Positions 9,869 through 19,325 of a stretch of DNA of 64,000 nucleotides are shown here, piece by piece. The DNA lies in assembly GCF_036330325.1 (NCBI RefSeq), contig NZ_JAZDRO010000001.1, positions 1 through 64,000 on the forward strand. Reading direction: 5' to 3'. A program made the translations under genes and the position numbers. The DNA comes from Hyphobacterium marinum (GTDB lineage: Bacteria > Pseudomonadota > Alphaproteobacteria > Caulobacterales > Maricaulaceae). The notes below the pieces were generated by a model. That model saw only the letters and a program-made list of their open reading frames with translations, ran no database searches and was not told where the DNA came from. Position 1 is the stretch's first letter. Each line of letters opens with the position of its first letter.

Positions 9869-11245
9869 ATGATGACAAAGCCAACGGCCCAGTCCGGATT
9901 CACGTCCGTCTCAAACCGGATTGCCTATGGCCTGGGCGACACGGGATTCTTGCTCGTCTGGCAGGCGAGCGCCCTGTTTCTCCTGTATTTCTATACAGAT
10001 GTCCTCGGGATTCCCGCAGCGCTGGCCGGCGCGATTTTTCTGGTTGCGATGATCTGGGATGCGGTTTCCGACCCGTTGGTCGCGGCCTGGGCGGAACGGC
10101 GTGCGGCCCGGACCGGGCGCTATGCGCCGATCATGGCCGGGGCGGCCCTTCCCGTGGGCCTGAGCTTTGTCGCCATGTTCGCCGTTCCGGCATCCGGACC
10201 CGTCTTGACCGCTATCCTGGCCTTGCTGGCCCATCTGGCCTTCAGGACCGCCTTCACCTTTGCCAGCATGCCTTACAACACCCTGCCGCTCCGGCTTTCC
10301 GCAGACAGTGATGAGCGCAGCACTTTGTCCGGCTTCCGCGTCGCCGGCGCGGCCATTGGCGGGCTCGCCGCTGCGATTTGCGTTCCGGTTATCGTGCTGG
10401 CCAGCGGTTCTGAAGGCGTTGGCTACCGGGTCGCCGCCATCGTGGTCGGGGCCGTGGCAGCGCTCTGTCTTTACCTGTCGGCCCGCGGCTGTGGAGAGCG
10501 AGTCGCCGTACGTGAATCGAGCCGGGCCCGAAGCCTGCGGGGTGATCTTGCTGGTCTTTGGCAGGGGTTGCGCGGCAACGGCCCCCTTCAGCGGCTCGCG
10601 GGCGTGATGGCGCTGGGGACAATCGGCTATGCCTTCTTCACCAGCAGCGCTCTCTACTTCGTCAACCACGTCGTGGGCGAACCGGGCCTTGCCGCGGCCT
10701 TCCTTGCCATCCCGGCCTTCATGACCTTACTCGCCGCGCCGCTCTGGGTCCTTGTCGCGCGGCGAAGCTCGAAACGCGTTGCGCTCATGTCAGGGCTGGC
10801 GGTTGCGGTCACAGGCTATCTGGCACTGTTTGCGGCTCCGAGTGCTCCGGTCGTCGTGCTCCTCAGTGCCGTCGCCATCGCGGGGCTGGGTGGCACCGCC
10901 ATTCCGGTCATGATGTGGTCGATGGTGCCCGATGCGCTCGACTACGGAAGCCACCATACAGGTGAGCGGATCGAGGCGCGGGCCTTTGGCCTGCTGACCT
11001 TCATCCAGAAATGCGCGACGGGCCTGACCCTCCTGGCGGCCGGCGGCCTGCTCGCCATCGCCGGATACGATGCCGATGCAGGCGAGCTGACCGCATCGTC
11101 CCGGCTGGCCATCCTCGCCATGACAGCCGGACTCCCCGCCCTGTTCATGGCCGGTATCGTATTGGTGGTTCGGCGCTACCCCGTCAGCCGGGAAACCCAC
11201 CGCGCGCTGACAGCCGCCCCGCATCCGCCCGGCGGGGCGTTGTGA
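9869..11245 (+). CDS. MFS transporter of the GPH (MelB-like) sugar:cation symporter family
   Basis: This 458-residue protein has about twelve hydrophobic segments. It carries the hallmark GPH loop-2/3 motif DAVSDPLVAAWAERR followed by TGRYAP, and a second-half DALDYGSHHTGERIEARAFG block. GPH carriers move glycosides, pentosides or hexuronides with Na+ or H+; the substrate is not predictable. Two ATGs (9869 and 9872) are possible starts and the ribosome site is weak. It is divergent from the giant Ig-module gene, sharing a 188-bp upstream region, and stands alone ahead of the kinase gene. Confidence 0.85.
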   Translation: MMTKPTAQSGFTSVSNRIAYGLGDTGFLLVWQASALFLLYFYTDVLGIPAALAGAIFLVAMIWDAVSDPLVAAWAERRAARTGRYAPIMAGAALPVGLSFVAMFAVPASGPVLTAILALLAHLAFRTAFTFASMPYNTLPLRLSADSDERSTLSGFRVAGAAIGGLAAAICVPVIVLASGSEGVGYRVAAIVVGAVAALCLYLSARGCGERVAVRESSRARSLRGDLAGLWQGLRGNGPLQRLAGVMALGTIGYAFFTSSALYFVNHVVGEPGLAAAFLAIPAFMTLLAAPLWVLVARRSSKRVALMSGLAVAVTGYLALFAAPSAPVVVLLSAVAIAGLGGTAIPVMMWSMVPDALDYGSHHTGERIEARAFGLLTFIQKCATGLTLLAAGGLLAIAGYDADAGELTASSRLAILAMTAGLPALFMAGIVLVVRRYPVSRETHRALTAAPHPPGGAL

Positions 11246-11350
11246 ACAGTGTTCATCCTTTCAGGTGATTGAAGCTTGCGCCCGCGCGGCGCAGCATGGG
11301 CCAGTTCAGGTCGAGGCTATTGCCTTGGCCCCTACCGGAGCAGGCCGCGC

Positions 11351-13135
11351 ATGACAGACGCCGCCGACAGTTTCGCCCGTTCACAAGACCCCGCTGATCT
11401 GCTCGCCGGGGACATAGAGGCTGTCCGCCTGGAACAGGCCCGCCTCCTGGTTCGGCGCAACCGGCTCTCCTGCCTCATCGTTGAAGGTCTGGTTGTCTAT
11501 TTTACCGCGCTGATCCTGTTTGCGGGGGATTACGCCTTTGCCGCTATCTGGTTCGTGTTTACCAGCCTCCTCGTCGGAGTGGTCTATGCCTATCCGCGCC
11601 TGACCGTGCCGGACGGCATCACGGCGGAAAATTTCCGCCGCTTCCTGCAAGGCCATATCGCGATCTCGACCCTGACCGGGCTGGTCTGGTCGGGACTGGC
11701 CATGGCCTATCTCGACCCGAGTTCGCTGCTCAATCTCTTCATCACGATCAACATGGTGGTCTCGATCACGCTTGGCGGCATGCTGCCGAGCGCGGAATAC
11801 CGGCCGACTTTCGTTGGCCTCGCCAGCGGCATGTTCCTGCCATTCTCGATCTACTGGCTGGTGACGGTGGACGGGCCGGCGCGCCTGATCGGCGTGGGTC
11901 TGCTTATATTCTATGGCTTTGGCCTACTGGTCAGCGCGCGTTCGGAAATCCAGACCGTCGAGACACTGGCCGCGGAACGCAACCGGCGGCTCGCCGCCGC
12001 CCTGCAGGCCCAGAACCGCATTATCGAGAAAGCCAGCGCTGAAAAATCCCGCTTTCTCGCCGCGACCAGTCATGACATGTCACAGCCGCTCCAGGCTCAG
12101 GGGTTTTTTCTGCAGGCGTTGCGCCGTCTGCTCGATCGCCCCGAGCAAACCGAACTGCTCGACAAGATCGAAGCGGCCTGGCGCAGCCAGCAAACCCTGC
12201 TTCAGGCGCTGGTGGAGTCCGCGCGGCTCGACAGCGGCGCGATCGTCGCACGTCGCACGGCATTTGATCTCGAGATCGTCACGGCCGGGCTGAAGTCGGA
12301 ATTCGAAGCCACCGCCGCACGCCGCGGTATCGCGCTGCACGTGGGATCCTGCCCCTTCATCGTCGACAGTGACCCGCTCCTGGTCACGCGGATCCTGCGC
12401 AACCTGCTCTCCAACGCGCTGAAATTCACACCCGCAGGCGGGACGGTCGAACTGACGGCGGCAGTCTCGGACGCAGGCGTCCTCGTCGCCGTGAGTGATA
12501 CCGGCCCCGGCATCCCGGCGGCAGACCAGGACCGCATCTTCGATGACTATGTCCAGCTGACCCGGGCTCGAAACGCACCCGAGCCCGGCCTGGGCCTCGG
12601 CCTGCCGATCGTCCGTCAATTGGCCAGCAAGCTGGGGGCTGATTTTAGCTTCCAGTCAGAACCGGGCGCGGGAACCCGGGCGGGGATCGTCCTGCCGCTT
12701 GCCGAACCGGGACGGGAGCCTGAAACCGTTGCCGATATTCCCGACGAGATCAGCGGTGCTCCACTTGTCATTCTGGTCGAGGACGAGGCCTCCATCCGCG
12801 AAGGGCTGGAAATCCTCCTGACATGTTGGGGTTGCCGGGTCATCGCTGCGGCATCCGGGGACACCGCCATGCAGCTCCTGTCCTGGGCTGATGCCGAACC
12901 GTCTCTGATCATCGCCGACCGGCGTCTGGCCGATGGCGAAGACGGCCTCGACGTGGTCGACCGGCTACGCGGGGAAGTCCTCGATGACGTTCCCGCAATC
13001 CTCCTGAGTGGCGACATCGTCCAGCATGACGCCATCGCCCGCATGCCCCGGGTGACGCTGTTGCCCAAGCCAGCCGACAGTGACCAATTGCGCGCCGCCC
13101 TGATTTCCGCCCTGCATGGGCCGGGGACTGGCTGA
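11351..13135 (+). CDS. Hybrid sensor histidine kinase with C-terminal receiver
   Basis: The ATG at 11351 (MTDAAD) is chosen over an upstream in-frame start because the extra 25 residues look like intergenic sequence. The 594-residue product has five to six transmembrane segments in residues 40-190 and a short coiled linker. The HisKA-type box is ATSHDMSQPLQ with H241 as phosphoacceptor. A HATPase domain follows (N-box LLSNALKF, VSDTGPGIP, GLGLGLPIV). The receiver (about 470-585) has D523 in IIADRRL as phosphorylation site and K in LLPKP. The membrane part probably senses through its helices, since no large periplasmic loop is seen. It converges on a LuxR-type regulator whose stop is one base away, suggesting a cognate pair. 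Confidence 0.88.
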   Translation: MTDAADSFARSQDPADLLAGDIEAVRLEQARLLVRRNRLSCLIVEGLVVYFTALILFAGDYAFAAIWFVFTSLLVGVVYAYPRLTVPDGITAENFRRFLQGHIAISTLTGLVWSGLAMAYLDPSSLLNLFITINMVVSITLGGMLPSAEYRPTFVGLASGMFLPFSIYWLVTVDGPARLIGVGLLIFYGFGLLVSARSEIQTVETLAAERNRRLAAALQAQNRIIEKASAEKSRFLAATSHDMSQPLQAQGFFLQALRRLLDRPEQTELLDKIEAAWRSQQTLLQALVESARLDSGAIVARRTAFDLEIVTAGLKSEFEATAARRGIALHVGSCPFIVDSDPLLVTRILRNLLSNALKFTPAGGTVELTAAVSDAGVLVAVSDTGPGIPAADQDRIFDDYVQLTRARNAPEPGLGLGLPIVRQLASKLGADFSFQSEPGAGTRAGIVLPLAEPGREPETVADIPDEISGAPLVILVEDEASIREGLEILLTCWGCRVIAAASGDTAMQLLSWADAEPSLIIADRRLADGEDGLDVVDRLRGEVLDDVPAILLSGDIVQHDAIARMPRVTLLPKPADSDQLRAALISALHGPGTG

Positions 13136-13136
13136 T

Positions 13137-13787
13137 CTAGATAAAACCCAGCGCCTGCGCCTTGCGGACACAGGCCGTACGGGTGCGAACCTGCAGGGAT
13201 TCAAAGATGGCCCGCATGTGAGATTTCACGGTGTTTTCGCTGATATCCAGCGCTTCGGCGATGTCGCGATTGGTCACGCCCTGCCCCATCAGGGTCAGGA
13301 CGTCCAGCTGCCGGGGGCCAAGCTGGGGCAGTTCGGCTGCGCCAGCCCAGTCGCCGGAATCGCCACCGTCATCGACCAGGCCGGCCTCGGCCACGTCCTG
13401 AAAATACGTCCGTCCGCCCAATATGGTTTCGACCGCGTCAAGCAACACGGCTGTGTCAGCGGATTTGTGGACAAATCCGGACGCGCCCAGCCGCTTCATT
13501 TCGTTGACCGGGGCTGCGCTGGTAATACCGGACAACATCAGGACCCGGGCGCTTTTGCGCTGGCCGCGTACCGCAGCCAGAAGCGCCAGCCCGTTCATGC
13601 CGCGCATGACCAGGTCCAGTACGATCAGGTCGGGCGGTTCTCCGCCCGCAAAGGCTTCGAGGAAACCCGCCGGTTCATCGTAAACCGTGACCTCGCAGTC
13701 GATGTCTGACTGGGTCAGCAGGCTGCGGAAACCGTCAGCAAACAGCCTGTGGTCGTCGACAAGGGCGATCTTGCGGGGCCGGCTCAT
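13137..13787 (-). CDS. LuxR/NarL-family response regulator
   Basis: A 216-residue protein. The receiver domain is at residues 6-120, with acidic pair D11/D12 and phosphoacceptor D58 in LIVLDLVMRGMNG. A LuxR helix-turn-helix occupies about residues 150-212 (LGPRQLDVLTLMGQGVTNRDIAEAL, then ISENTVKSHM, here split). Such regulators bind DNA as phosphorylated dimers. The start has a GGAGG site seven bases upstream. It is tail-to-tail with the hybrid kinase, with stops separated by one base, so the two may form one phosphorelay despite opposite transcription. Its targets are unknown. Confidence 0.9.
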   Translation of the reverse strand: MSRPRKIALVDDHRLFADGFRSLLTQSDIDCEVTVYDEPAGFLEAFAGGEPPDLIVLDLVMRGMNGLALLAAVRGQRKSARVLMLSGITSAAPVNEMKRLGASGFVHKSADTAVLLDAVETILGGRTYFQDVAEAGLVDDGGDSGDWAGAAELPQLGPRQLDVLTLMGQGVTNRDIAEALDISENTVKSHMRAIFESLQVRTRTACVRKAQALGFI

Positions 13788-13990
13788 GGCAAGCCTCCGC
13801 TGGTCCCCACCGTCACTCTGCCTGCCGGTAGCACGACAGCCCCACTCCTGTTTACACCCCTCTACCGACCGGCTTGGCGGACATTGCCCGGCCCGTCAAC
13901 ACAGGCGTTCAGAAGCGAGATCAGCCGCGCTCCCGGCTGGACCCGCTTTGGCGTTTGCCACACCATGGCGCGCCAAAGGGAGCCGGCATC

Positions 13991-14746
13991 ATGGACAAGG
14001 CAGAATATCGCGAAGCACTACACCGCGCGCAGATCAATCTGGTTGACCTGCAACGTCACCTGATCGCGAAGGAGAAGCGTCTCCTTGTCATTCTCGAGGG
14101 GCGGGACGCCGCGGGCAAGGACGGCACGATCAAGCGGATCGTTGAACATCTCAGCCCCCGGGAGACCCGCGTGGTCGCGCTCGGCAAGCCGAACGACCGG
14201 GACCGGGCGTCCTGGTATTTCCAGCGCTGGGTGACGCATCTGCCGGCTAACGGCGAAATGGCCCTGTTCAACCGCTCCTGGTACAATCGGGCCGGTGTCG
14301 AACGTGTCATGGGGTTCTGCAGCGACGCCCAGTACGAAGCCTTTCTCGGCGATGTCGGGGCGTTTGAACGCATTCTCGGCGAGGACGGGCTGGTCCTGCT
14401 CAAATACTATCTCGACATTTCCAAGGACGAGCAGATCGAGCGGCTCGAAGAACGCACGAAAAGCCCGCTCACATCCTGGAAGATCAGCCCGATTGACGCC
14501 GTCGCGGTCGAGAAGTGGGATGATTATTCGGCCGCGCGAAACCGCATGCTGGACGAGACCTGCACGCCCCTGCCCTGGCGGGTCGTGAAGGGCGATTCAA
14601 AGCGCCGTGCCCGCCTGGCGGTCATTCATGACATTCTGCGCAGTGTCGAGAATGCCGGGTATACCCACGCAGTCCCGGATGCTGACCCGGATCGCTTCTG
14701 CCTGTGGGATACACCGGGGACCGCGCCAGACTTCCTCGCATCCTGA
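13991..14746 (+). CDS. ppk2: Polyphosphate kinase 2 (PPK2)
   Basis: The 251-residue enzyme matches one-domain PPK2. Walker A is GRDAAGKDG (residues 37-45), followed by TIKRIVEHLSPRE, and the lid module contains RWVTHLP and FNRSWYNRAGVERVMGF. PPK2 enzymes transfer phosphate between polyphosphate and nucleoside diphosphates in the cytoplasm. The start at 13991 follows an AAGGGAG site; an in-frame start at 13874 would add 39 residues with no family likeness. I cannot assign GDP or ADP preference. It precedes a convergent dodecin gene. Confidence 0.9.
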   Translation: MDKAEYREALHRAQINLVDLQRHLIAKEKRLLVILEGRDAAGKDGTIKRIVEHLSPRETRVVALGKPNDRDRASWYFQRWVTHLPANGEMALFNRSWYNRAGVERVMGFCSDAQYEAFLGDVGAFERILGEDGLVLLKYYLDISKDEQIERLEERTKSPLTSWKISPIDAVAVEKWDDYSAARNRMLDETCTPLPWRVVKGDSKRRARLAVIHDILRSVENAGYTHAVPDADPDRFCLWDTPGTAPDFLAS

Positions 14747-14769
14747 CACGGTCCCGGCGCGAACCCGGA

Positions 14770-14973
14770 CTAGGTGTCGAGTTCGAACGTCACCATCATG
14801 TTGACCACGAAGTGGGTGACTTCGCCGTCGGCCACAGTGACTTTTTGTTCCTTCACCCAGGCCCCACGGATGTTGCGCAGCGTCTTGTTGGCGCGCTTGA
14901 TGCCCTCCCGGACCGCATCGTCAAAGCTCTTGGTGGATGTGGCGGAAATTTCGGTTACGCGGGCAACGGACAT
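14770..14973 (-). CDS. Dodecin (flavin-binding storage protein)
   Basis: A 67-residue protein matching dodecin over its full length. It has an N-terminal strand (VARVTEISATS), a helix with FDDAVREGIKRA, and the central KTLRNIRGAWVKEQKV segment carrying the flavin-stacking tryptophan W39, then ending in VTFELDT. Dodecins assemble as dodecamers that hold stacked flavin dimers. A near-perfect GAGGAGG site lies six bases before the ATG. It converges with ppk2 and looks monocistronic. Confidence 0.9.
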   Translation of the reverse strand: MSVARVTEISATSTKSFDDAVREGIKRANKTLRNIRGAWVKEQKVTVADGEVTHFVVNMMVTFELDT

Positions 14974-15042
14974 GTCAGCCTCCTCGTGTCACGGTTTCTG
15001 AAGACCGGAACCCTAGCCTTGCCCTGTAGCGGCTGAAAGCAA

Positions 15043-16494
15043 TCAGGGCTGCTGGGACCGTGTCCGCCAGGCAAAGACCAGCAGAAGTGGAGCGAGCCAG
15101 GGGACTATCCGTTCGAACGGATCGCCGGGCAGGCCCGCCAGCTGGGCCCATAGGCTGTCGCCGCCCACCTGGCCCCAGGCATAGAAGAAGACGGTGACCG
15201 AGAAGCCAGCCGTGATGGCCGCCAGAATGGCGGCAGGTTTCGGTTCTATGCCGGATACCCGAGCGAAAATTATCGGGCCGAAAGCTGCGCCCAGCGCCGA
15301 CCAGGAAAACAGGACGCGGTCGAAAATCGTCGCCGGCAACGTTGCTGCGAGGATGACCGCCAGCACGCAGAGCGCACTCATCACGATGCGCGAGATCAGG
15401 ACCTCCCGGCCCGGAAAGCGCCGAGCGACGCCCATGTCGTGCGCAACGGCGGCGGCGGTCGCGACCAGCAGCGAATCCACGGTCGACATGACGGCAGAGA
15501 GGACAGCCGCGATGATGATGCCGGCAAACACCGCCGGGAAAAGGTCGCTCGCGAGCTGGTAGAAGAGGGCTTCACCATCATAGCCGTCCCCGACCAGCGC
15601 CCGTCCCGAGAGCGCCATGACCGCCATGCCGACAAACACGATGACGCCCCAGCTCATGGCGATGGCAAATCCGCGGCGGCGGGCCGTGTCGTCCTTGACC
15701 GCCATCAGGCGGGCCATCAGGTGAGGCTGGCCGAGCGTTCCGAGACCGATGGAGGCTATCCCGACGGCAAACCCTAGAAACAGGAAAGTGCTGCGCCCGC
15801 CGGTCGGCGACAAGTATTCTTCCGGCGCGGTCGCCTGCAGGGTCTCGATCACGCCGGATGGACCACCGACTGCGACAAGGGCGGCCGCCGGAAGAAGTAC
15901 CGCGATCAGCGCCATCAGCGCGCCTTGCAAAGTGTCCGTCACGCTGACCGCCCAGAAACCGCCGAGCAGCGAATAGATGAGGATGACACCGGCCCCGACG
16001 AGGATGCTCTCGACATGCCCCAGTCCGAACTGGCTCTCGAAGGCAATCGCGGCGGCACCGAACTGGGCGGCGATGTAGAAGATAAAGCAGAAGAGCACGA
16101 GCAGGGCGGCAAGGACCATGATCGCCCGGCGCGCCATCCCGCTTGCGTTCGCGGCGATGAAATCACCCATGGTGACATGGCCGCGCGCCTCGGTCTCGGC
16201 GCGCAGGCGCGGTCCGAAAACCAGCCAGACGACGACATAACCGGCCCAGATTCCCGGTACCATCCACAGGGCCGAGAGGCCCACCGCATAGACGAAGCCG
16301 GAAAAGCCCAAGAGCACCCATGCCGAGGAAGTCGAGGCGGCATAGCTCAGCCCCGCAACCCAGGGACCGAGTTGTCGGCCACCGAGGAAAAAGTCGCTTT
16401 CGGTCTTGTTGCGGCTTGATGCCCAGATCCCGACACCGATCAGGACAAGCTTGTAGACAATGAGCGTGACGAGCACAACGGCGGTCTCGGACAT
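15043..16494 (-). CDS. Sodium/solute symporter (SSS family, PutP-like)
   Basis: The 483-residue protein has about thirteen hydrophobic helices of the LeuT-like SSS fold. Blocks typical of sodium/proline symporters are present: SDFFLGGRQLGPWVAGLSYAASTSSAWVLL (split here), GFWAVSVTDTLQG and LGQPHLMARLMAVKD. The start is the ATG at 16494, preceded by GGGGGAGGAAG at proper spacing; an upstream in-frame ATG at 16527 lacks this. Na+-coupled uptake of proline is the best guess, although other SSS substrates such as carboxylates are possible. It is divergent from the crotonase gene. Confidence 0.85.
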   Translation of the reverse strand: MSETAVVLVTLIVYKLVLIGVGIWASSRNKTESDFFLGGRQLGPWVAGLSYAASTSSAWVLLGFSGFVYAVGLSALWMVPGIWAGYVVVWLVFGPRLRAETEARGHVTMGDFIAANASGMARRAIMVLAALLVLFCFIFYIAAQFGAAAIAFESQFGLGHVESILVGAGVILIYSLLGGFWAVSVTDTLQGALMALIAVLLPAAALVAVGGPSGVIETLQATAPEEYLSPTGGRSTFLFLGFAVGIASIGLGTLGQPHLMARLMAVKDDTARRRGFAIAMSWGVIVFVGMAVMALSGRALVGDGYDGEALFYQLASDLFPAVFAGIIIAAVLSAVMSTVDSLLVATAAAVAHDMGVARRFPGREVLISRIVMSALCVLAVILAATLPATIFDRVLFSWSALGAAFGPIIFARVSGIEPKPAAILAAITAGFSVTVFFYAWGQVGGDSLWAQLAGLPGDPFERIVPWLAPLLLVFAWRTRSQQP

Positions 16495-16613
16495 GGTGCG
16501 GCTTCCTCCCCCAAGAGCATGCGGCATGTTGATCCTGTCTAGGTCTGCCGCATTGATCTGTCGACCGGAATGGCGGATGTGAGAGGCCTTCGCCAGCCTC
16601 GACGGGAGCCGAC

Positions 16614-17402
16614 ATGGCCGGGATGGACATACGCCTTGAGCGCGACGGCGCGATTGCCACGCTGCTGCTCGACCGGCCAGACAAGCGCAATGCGCTGACC
16701 GAAGCGATGTGGACCGCCATGCCGAGCCTTTTGGACGAAGCCGCGCAGGACGACGCCGTGCGGGTGCTGATCGTCTCCGGCACGGGCGGGCATTTTGCGT
16801 CCGGGGCCGACATCACCGAGTTCGAGGCGGTCTATGCCACCCCGGAACGCGCGCAATCCTATTCCCGTGCCGTCGCCGGCGCGCTCGACGCGCTCGCCGA
16901 CTTCCCGAAACCGGCGCTGGCCCGGATCGAAGGGGCCTGCGTCGGGGCCGGGTGCGGTATCGCGCTCGCTTGCGATCTGCGTTTCGCCGCGGACGGCGCG
17001 CGCTTCGGCGTGACCCCGGCCAAGCTCGGCCTTGTCTATACGCTGAACGACACGCGCCGCCTCGTCGAAGCGGTCGGCGTACCAGCGGCAAAGGACATAC
17101 TCTTCTCGGCCCGGCTGCTGGAGGCTGCCGAGGCGCTGTCGGTCGGCCTGATCGACCGGCTGATGGCTCCCGGAGATCTCGGCCGGGCCGTCGCGGACTA
17201 TGCAGCCCTTCTGGTCTCGCGCTCAGGTCACAGCGCAAAAGTCGCCAAGCGGATGATCGCCATGATCCAGAACGGCGTGACGGGCGAGACCGAGGAAACC
17301 CGCGCGCTCTTTCTCGACGCTTTCTCAGGCGATGATTTTGCCGAAGGCTACCGCGCGTTTCTGGACAAGCGCACACCGGATTTCTCGAAGGACAAGACAT
17401 GA
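16614..17402 (+). CDS. Enoyl-CoA hydratase/isomerase (crotonase) family protein
   Basis: A 262-residue crotonase-fold protein. The oxyanion-hole segment GGHFASGADITEF and the GACVGAGCGIALACDLRFAAD block are clear. Both glutamates that act in classical enoyl-CoA hydratases appear to be replaced: the GGGCE position reads GAGCG, and the QPE position reads VTPAK. Hydration chemistry is therefore doubtful, and isomerase, hydrolase or another crotonase reaction is possible. Its stop overlaps the ATG of the CoA-transferase gene (ATGA), so the two form an operon acting on a CoA thioester. GGGAG sits just upstream of the ATG. Confidence 0.82.
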   Translation: MAGMDIRLERDGAIATLLLDRPDKRNALTEAMWTAMPSLLDEAAQDDAVRVLIVSGTGGHFASGADITEFEAVYATPERAQSYSRAVAGALDALADFPKPALARIEGACVGAGCGIALACDLRFAADGARFGVTPAKLGLVYTLNDTRRLVEAVGVPAAKDILFSARLLEAAEALSVGLIDRLMAPGDLGRAVADYAALLVSRSGHSAKVAKRMIAMIQNGVTGETEETRALFLDAFSGDDFAEGYRAFLDKRTPDFSKDKT

Positions 17403-18550
17403 CTGGTCCACAACCGCTGAAAGGTCTGAAAGTCCTCGAACTGGCCCGCGTGCTCGCCGGGCCCTTCGCCGGACAGACGCTCGCCGACCTCGGCGCGGAC
17501 GTCATCAAGGTCGAGGCCCCGGAGGGCGATGACACGCGCCGCTGGGGGCCGCCCTGGTTCGAGCACGATGGCGAACGCACCGCCGCCTACTACTTCGCCT
17601 GCAACCGGGGAAAACGGTCGGTCACCGCCGACTTCCGGACCGAAGAGGGCCGCGAGCTCGTCAGGCGTCTGGCAGCGAAGTCGGACGTCGTCATCGAGAA
17701 TTTCAAGACCGGCGGGCTGGACAAGTACGGGCTCGACCATGCCTCGCTGTCCGCGCTCAATCCGCGTCTCGTCTATTGCTCCATCACGGGCTTTGGACAT
17801 TCCGGCCCCTACGCGCCTCGCCCGGGCTATGACTTTCTCATCCAGGGCATGGCGGGCGTGATGGACCTCACCGGAGAGGCCGACGGCGGGCCGCAGAAAG
17901 TCGGGCTGCCTATAGCCGATCTCGTCACCGCGCTTTATGCCGTCATTGCCATCCAGGCCGCGCTTGCCGAGCGGGAGAAGACCGGGCGCGGCGCGCATCT
18001 CGATCTCTCGCTCTACGACTGCATGACCGGGCTGCTGGTCAATCAGGCGATGAATTTCTTCGCCACCGGCGAGCCTCCTGTCCGGCTCGGGACCACCCAT
18101 CCCAGCATTGTGCCCTATCAGGTCTTCGCTGCCGCCGACGGGTATCTCGTCATCGCGGTGGGCAATGACAGCCAGTACGCCCATCTTTGTGACGTGCTCG
18201 ACCTTGCCGAAGGCCGGGACACGCGGTTCGCCACCAATGCGGGCCGGGTCGAACACCGCACCGAACTGACCGCGTTGATCGAAGCCAAAACGCGCCTGCG
18301 CAACAGGGACGACCTGCTCGCCGCCTGCGCAGCGGCCAATGTGCCTGCCGGGCCGATCAACTCGATTGCGGAGGTGTTTTCCGATCCTCAGATCACTGCG
18401 CGCGGCATGCAGATCGAACGGGATGGCGTCGCCGGTGTACGCACGCCGGTGACGATGGACGGACATCACGCCGCCAGCGAAAAACCGGCTCCGCGCCTCG
18501 GCGAACACACGGCGGAAATCCTCGCTGAGCTGGGCCTGAAACAGCCTTAA
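17399..18550 (+). CDS. CaiB/BaiF-type (family III) CoA transferase
   Basis: This 383-residue protein has family III features throughout. These are LKVLELARVLAGPFAGQTLADLGADVIKVE near the N terminus (split here), CNRGKRSV, and the PIADLVTALYA block that places the catalytic aspartate at D174. Family III enzymes move CoA between acyl groups through an aspartyl anhydride. The substrate is unknown; alpha-methylacyl-CoA racemase relatives share the fold. It is translationally coupled to the crotonase upstream, consistent with carboxylate activation followed by a crotonase step. Its stop overlaps the stop of the convergent PepSY gene through the palindrome TTAA. Confidence 0.87.
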   Translation: MTGPQPLKGLKVLELARVLAGPFAGQTLADLGADVIKVEAPEGDDTRRWGPPWFEHDGERTAAYYFACNRGKRSVTADFRTEEGRELVRRLAAKSDVVIENFKTGGLDKYGLDHASLSALNPRLVYCSITGFGHSGPYAPRPGYDFLIQGMAGVMDLTGEADGGPQKVGLPIADLVTALYAVIAIQAALAEREKTGRGAHLDLSLYDCMTGLLVNQAMNFFATGEPPVRLGTTHPSIVPYQVFAAADGYLVIAVGNDSQYAHLCDVLDLAEGRDTRFATNAGRVEHRTELTALIEAKTRLRNRDDLLAACAAANVPAGPINSIAEVFSDPQITARGMQIERDGVAGVRTPVTMDGHHAASEKPAPRLGEHTAEILAELGLKQP

Positions 18551-19290
18551 GCGCGCAGGCCCCTCTCCCGCTCCCTCCGCCCGATCTCCATGCGGATCAG
18601 CCGCTGGATACGGATGACCAACAGGATGATCCCGGCGAAGACGGTCACAAGCGAAAAGACCGAGAAGGTAATCAGGAGCGGATTGTTGAAATCAGACCGT
18701 TCCTCATAGTCCATGATGTGGAGCATCCAGAAAAAGTCGTAGAAGCGCCAGACATCATTGCGGCGGGCGACAACCTGGCCAGTCCCCTCGGCCACATAGA
18801 TGCGGGTACCTTCGCCATCGGCAAAGCTGACGCGCCAGGTCGGCACCGGACGGCGAGACTCCCAGGTCGCCTCTTCGAAATATTCGACCGCTTCAATCTC
18901 CGGATCACCGGCATGGTCGGCGCGGGCGATGGCGATGGCCTGTTCGCGGTCGATCGGGGTGAGGACCGTGCGGTCGCGGGCATCGACGAGAATCGTTCCG
19001 CCGCCGCGCGAGGTGATCGACCAGACCGGACGTGCTTGCCAGCCCGTAAGACGCGCATCAGCCACGCCGCCAGCGGGATTGGCTGCATCTGCGGCTTCGG
19101 TGAGACTGATCAGGTTGGCCGGGTCGAGATCAACCGGAGCGGCCTCGGCGATATTGTGCTCTCCGCGCACCTGCTCGATGGGGATCGCGCTCATCACGAG
19201 ACCGCCGGCAACCCAGGCGACGATCTGGATTCCAACAATCAGCGCAATCCATTTGTGGATGCGGATGGTCCAGCGCAGCAATGCGGTCAT
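18547..19290 (-). CDS. PepSY-domain membrane protein
   Basis: A 247-residue protein with one N-terminal helix (RIHKWIALIVGIQIVAWVAG) and one C-terminal helix (about 205-228) flanking a periplasmic PepSY region. That region includes ARADHAGDPEIEAVEYFEEA and RIYVAEGTGQVVARRNDVWR. The closing WMLHIMDY segment is common in PepSY-associated transmembrane proteins, which are often found near metal or iron uptake genes. A GGGAGGG site precedes the ATG. The gene lies next to the metal-related cluster and may be its last reverse-strand member, although a terminator separates it from the His/Asp-rich gene. Confidence 0.72.
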   Translation of the reverse strand: MTALLRWTIRIHKWIALIVGIQIVAWVAGGLVMSAIPIEQVRGEHNIAEAAPVDLDPANLISLTEAADAANPAGGVADARLTGWQARPVWSITSRGGGTILVDARDRTVLTPIDREQAIAIARADHAGDPEIEAVEYFEEATWESRRPVPTWRVSFADGEGTRIYVAEGTGQVVARRNDVWRFYDFFWMLHIMDYEERSDFNNPLLITFSVFSLVTVFAGIILLVIRIQRLIRMEIGRRERERGLRA

Positions 19291-19325
19291 TCTTCGCCCT
19301 CCCCTGAAGCCCCTTGCCTGATACG

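Noticed and set aside
9681..9884. N-terminal extension of the giant Ig-module protein
   Set aside because: The downstream ATG has a good ribosome site and signal peptide. The extra 68 residues are low-likeness and overlap the divergent MFS start.
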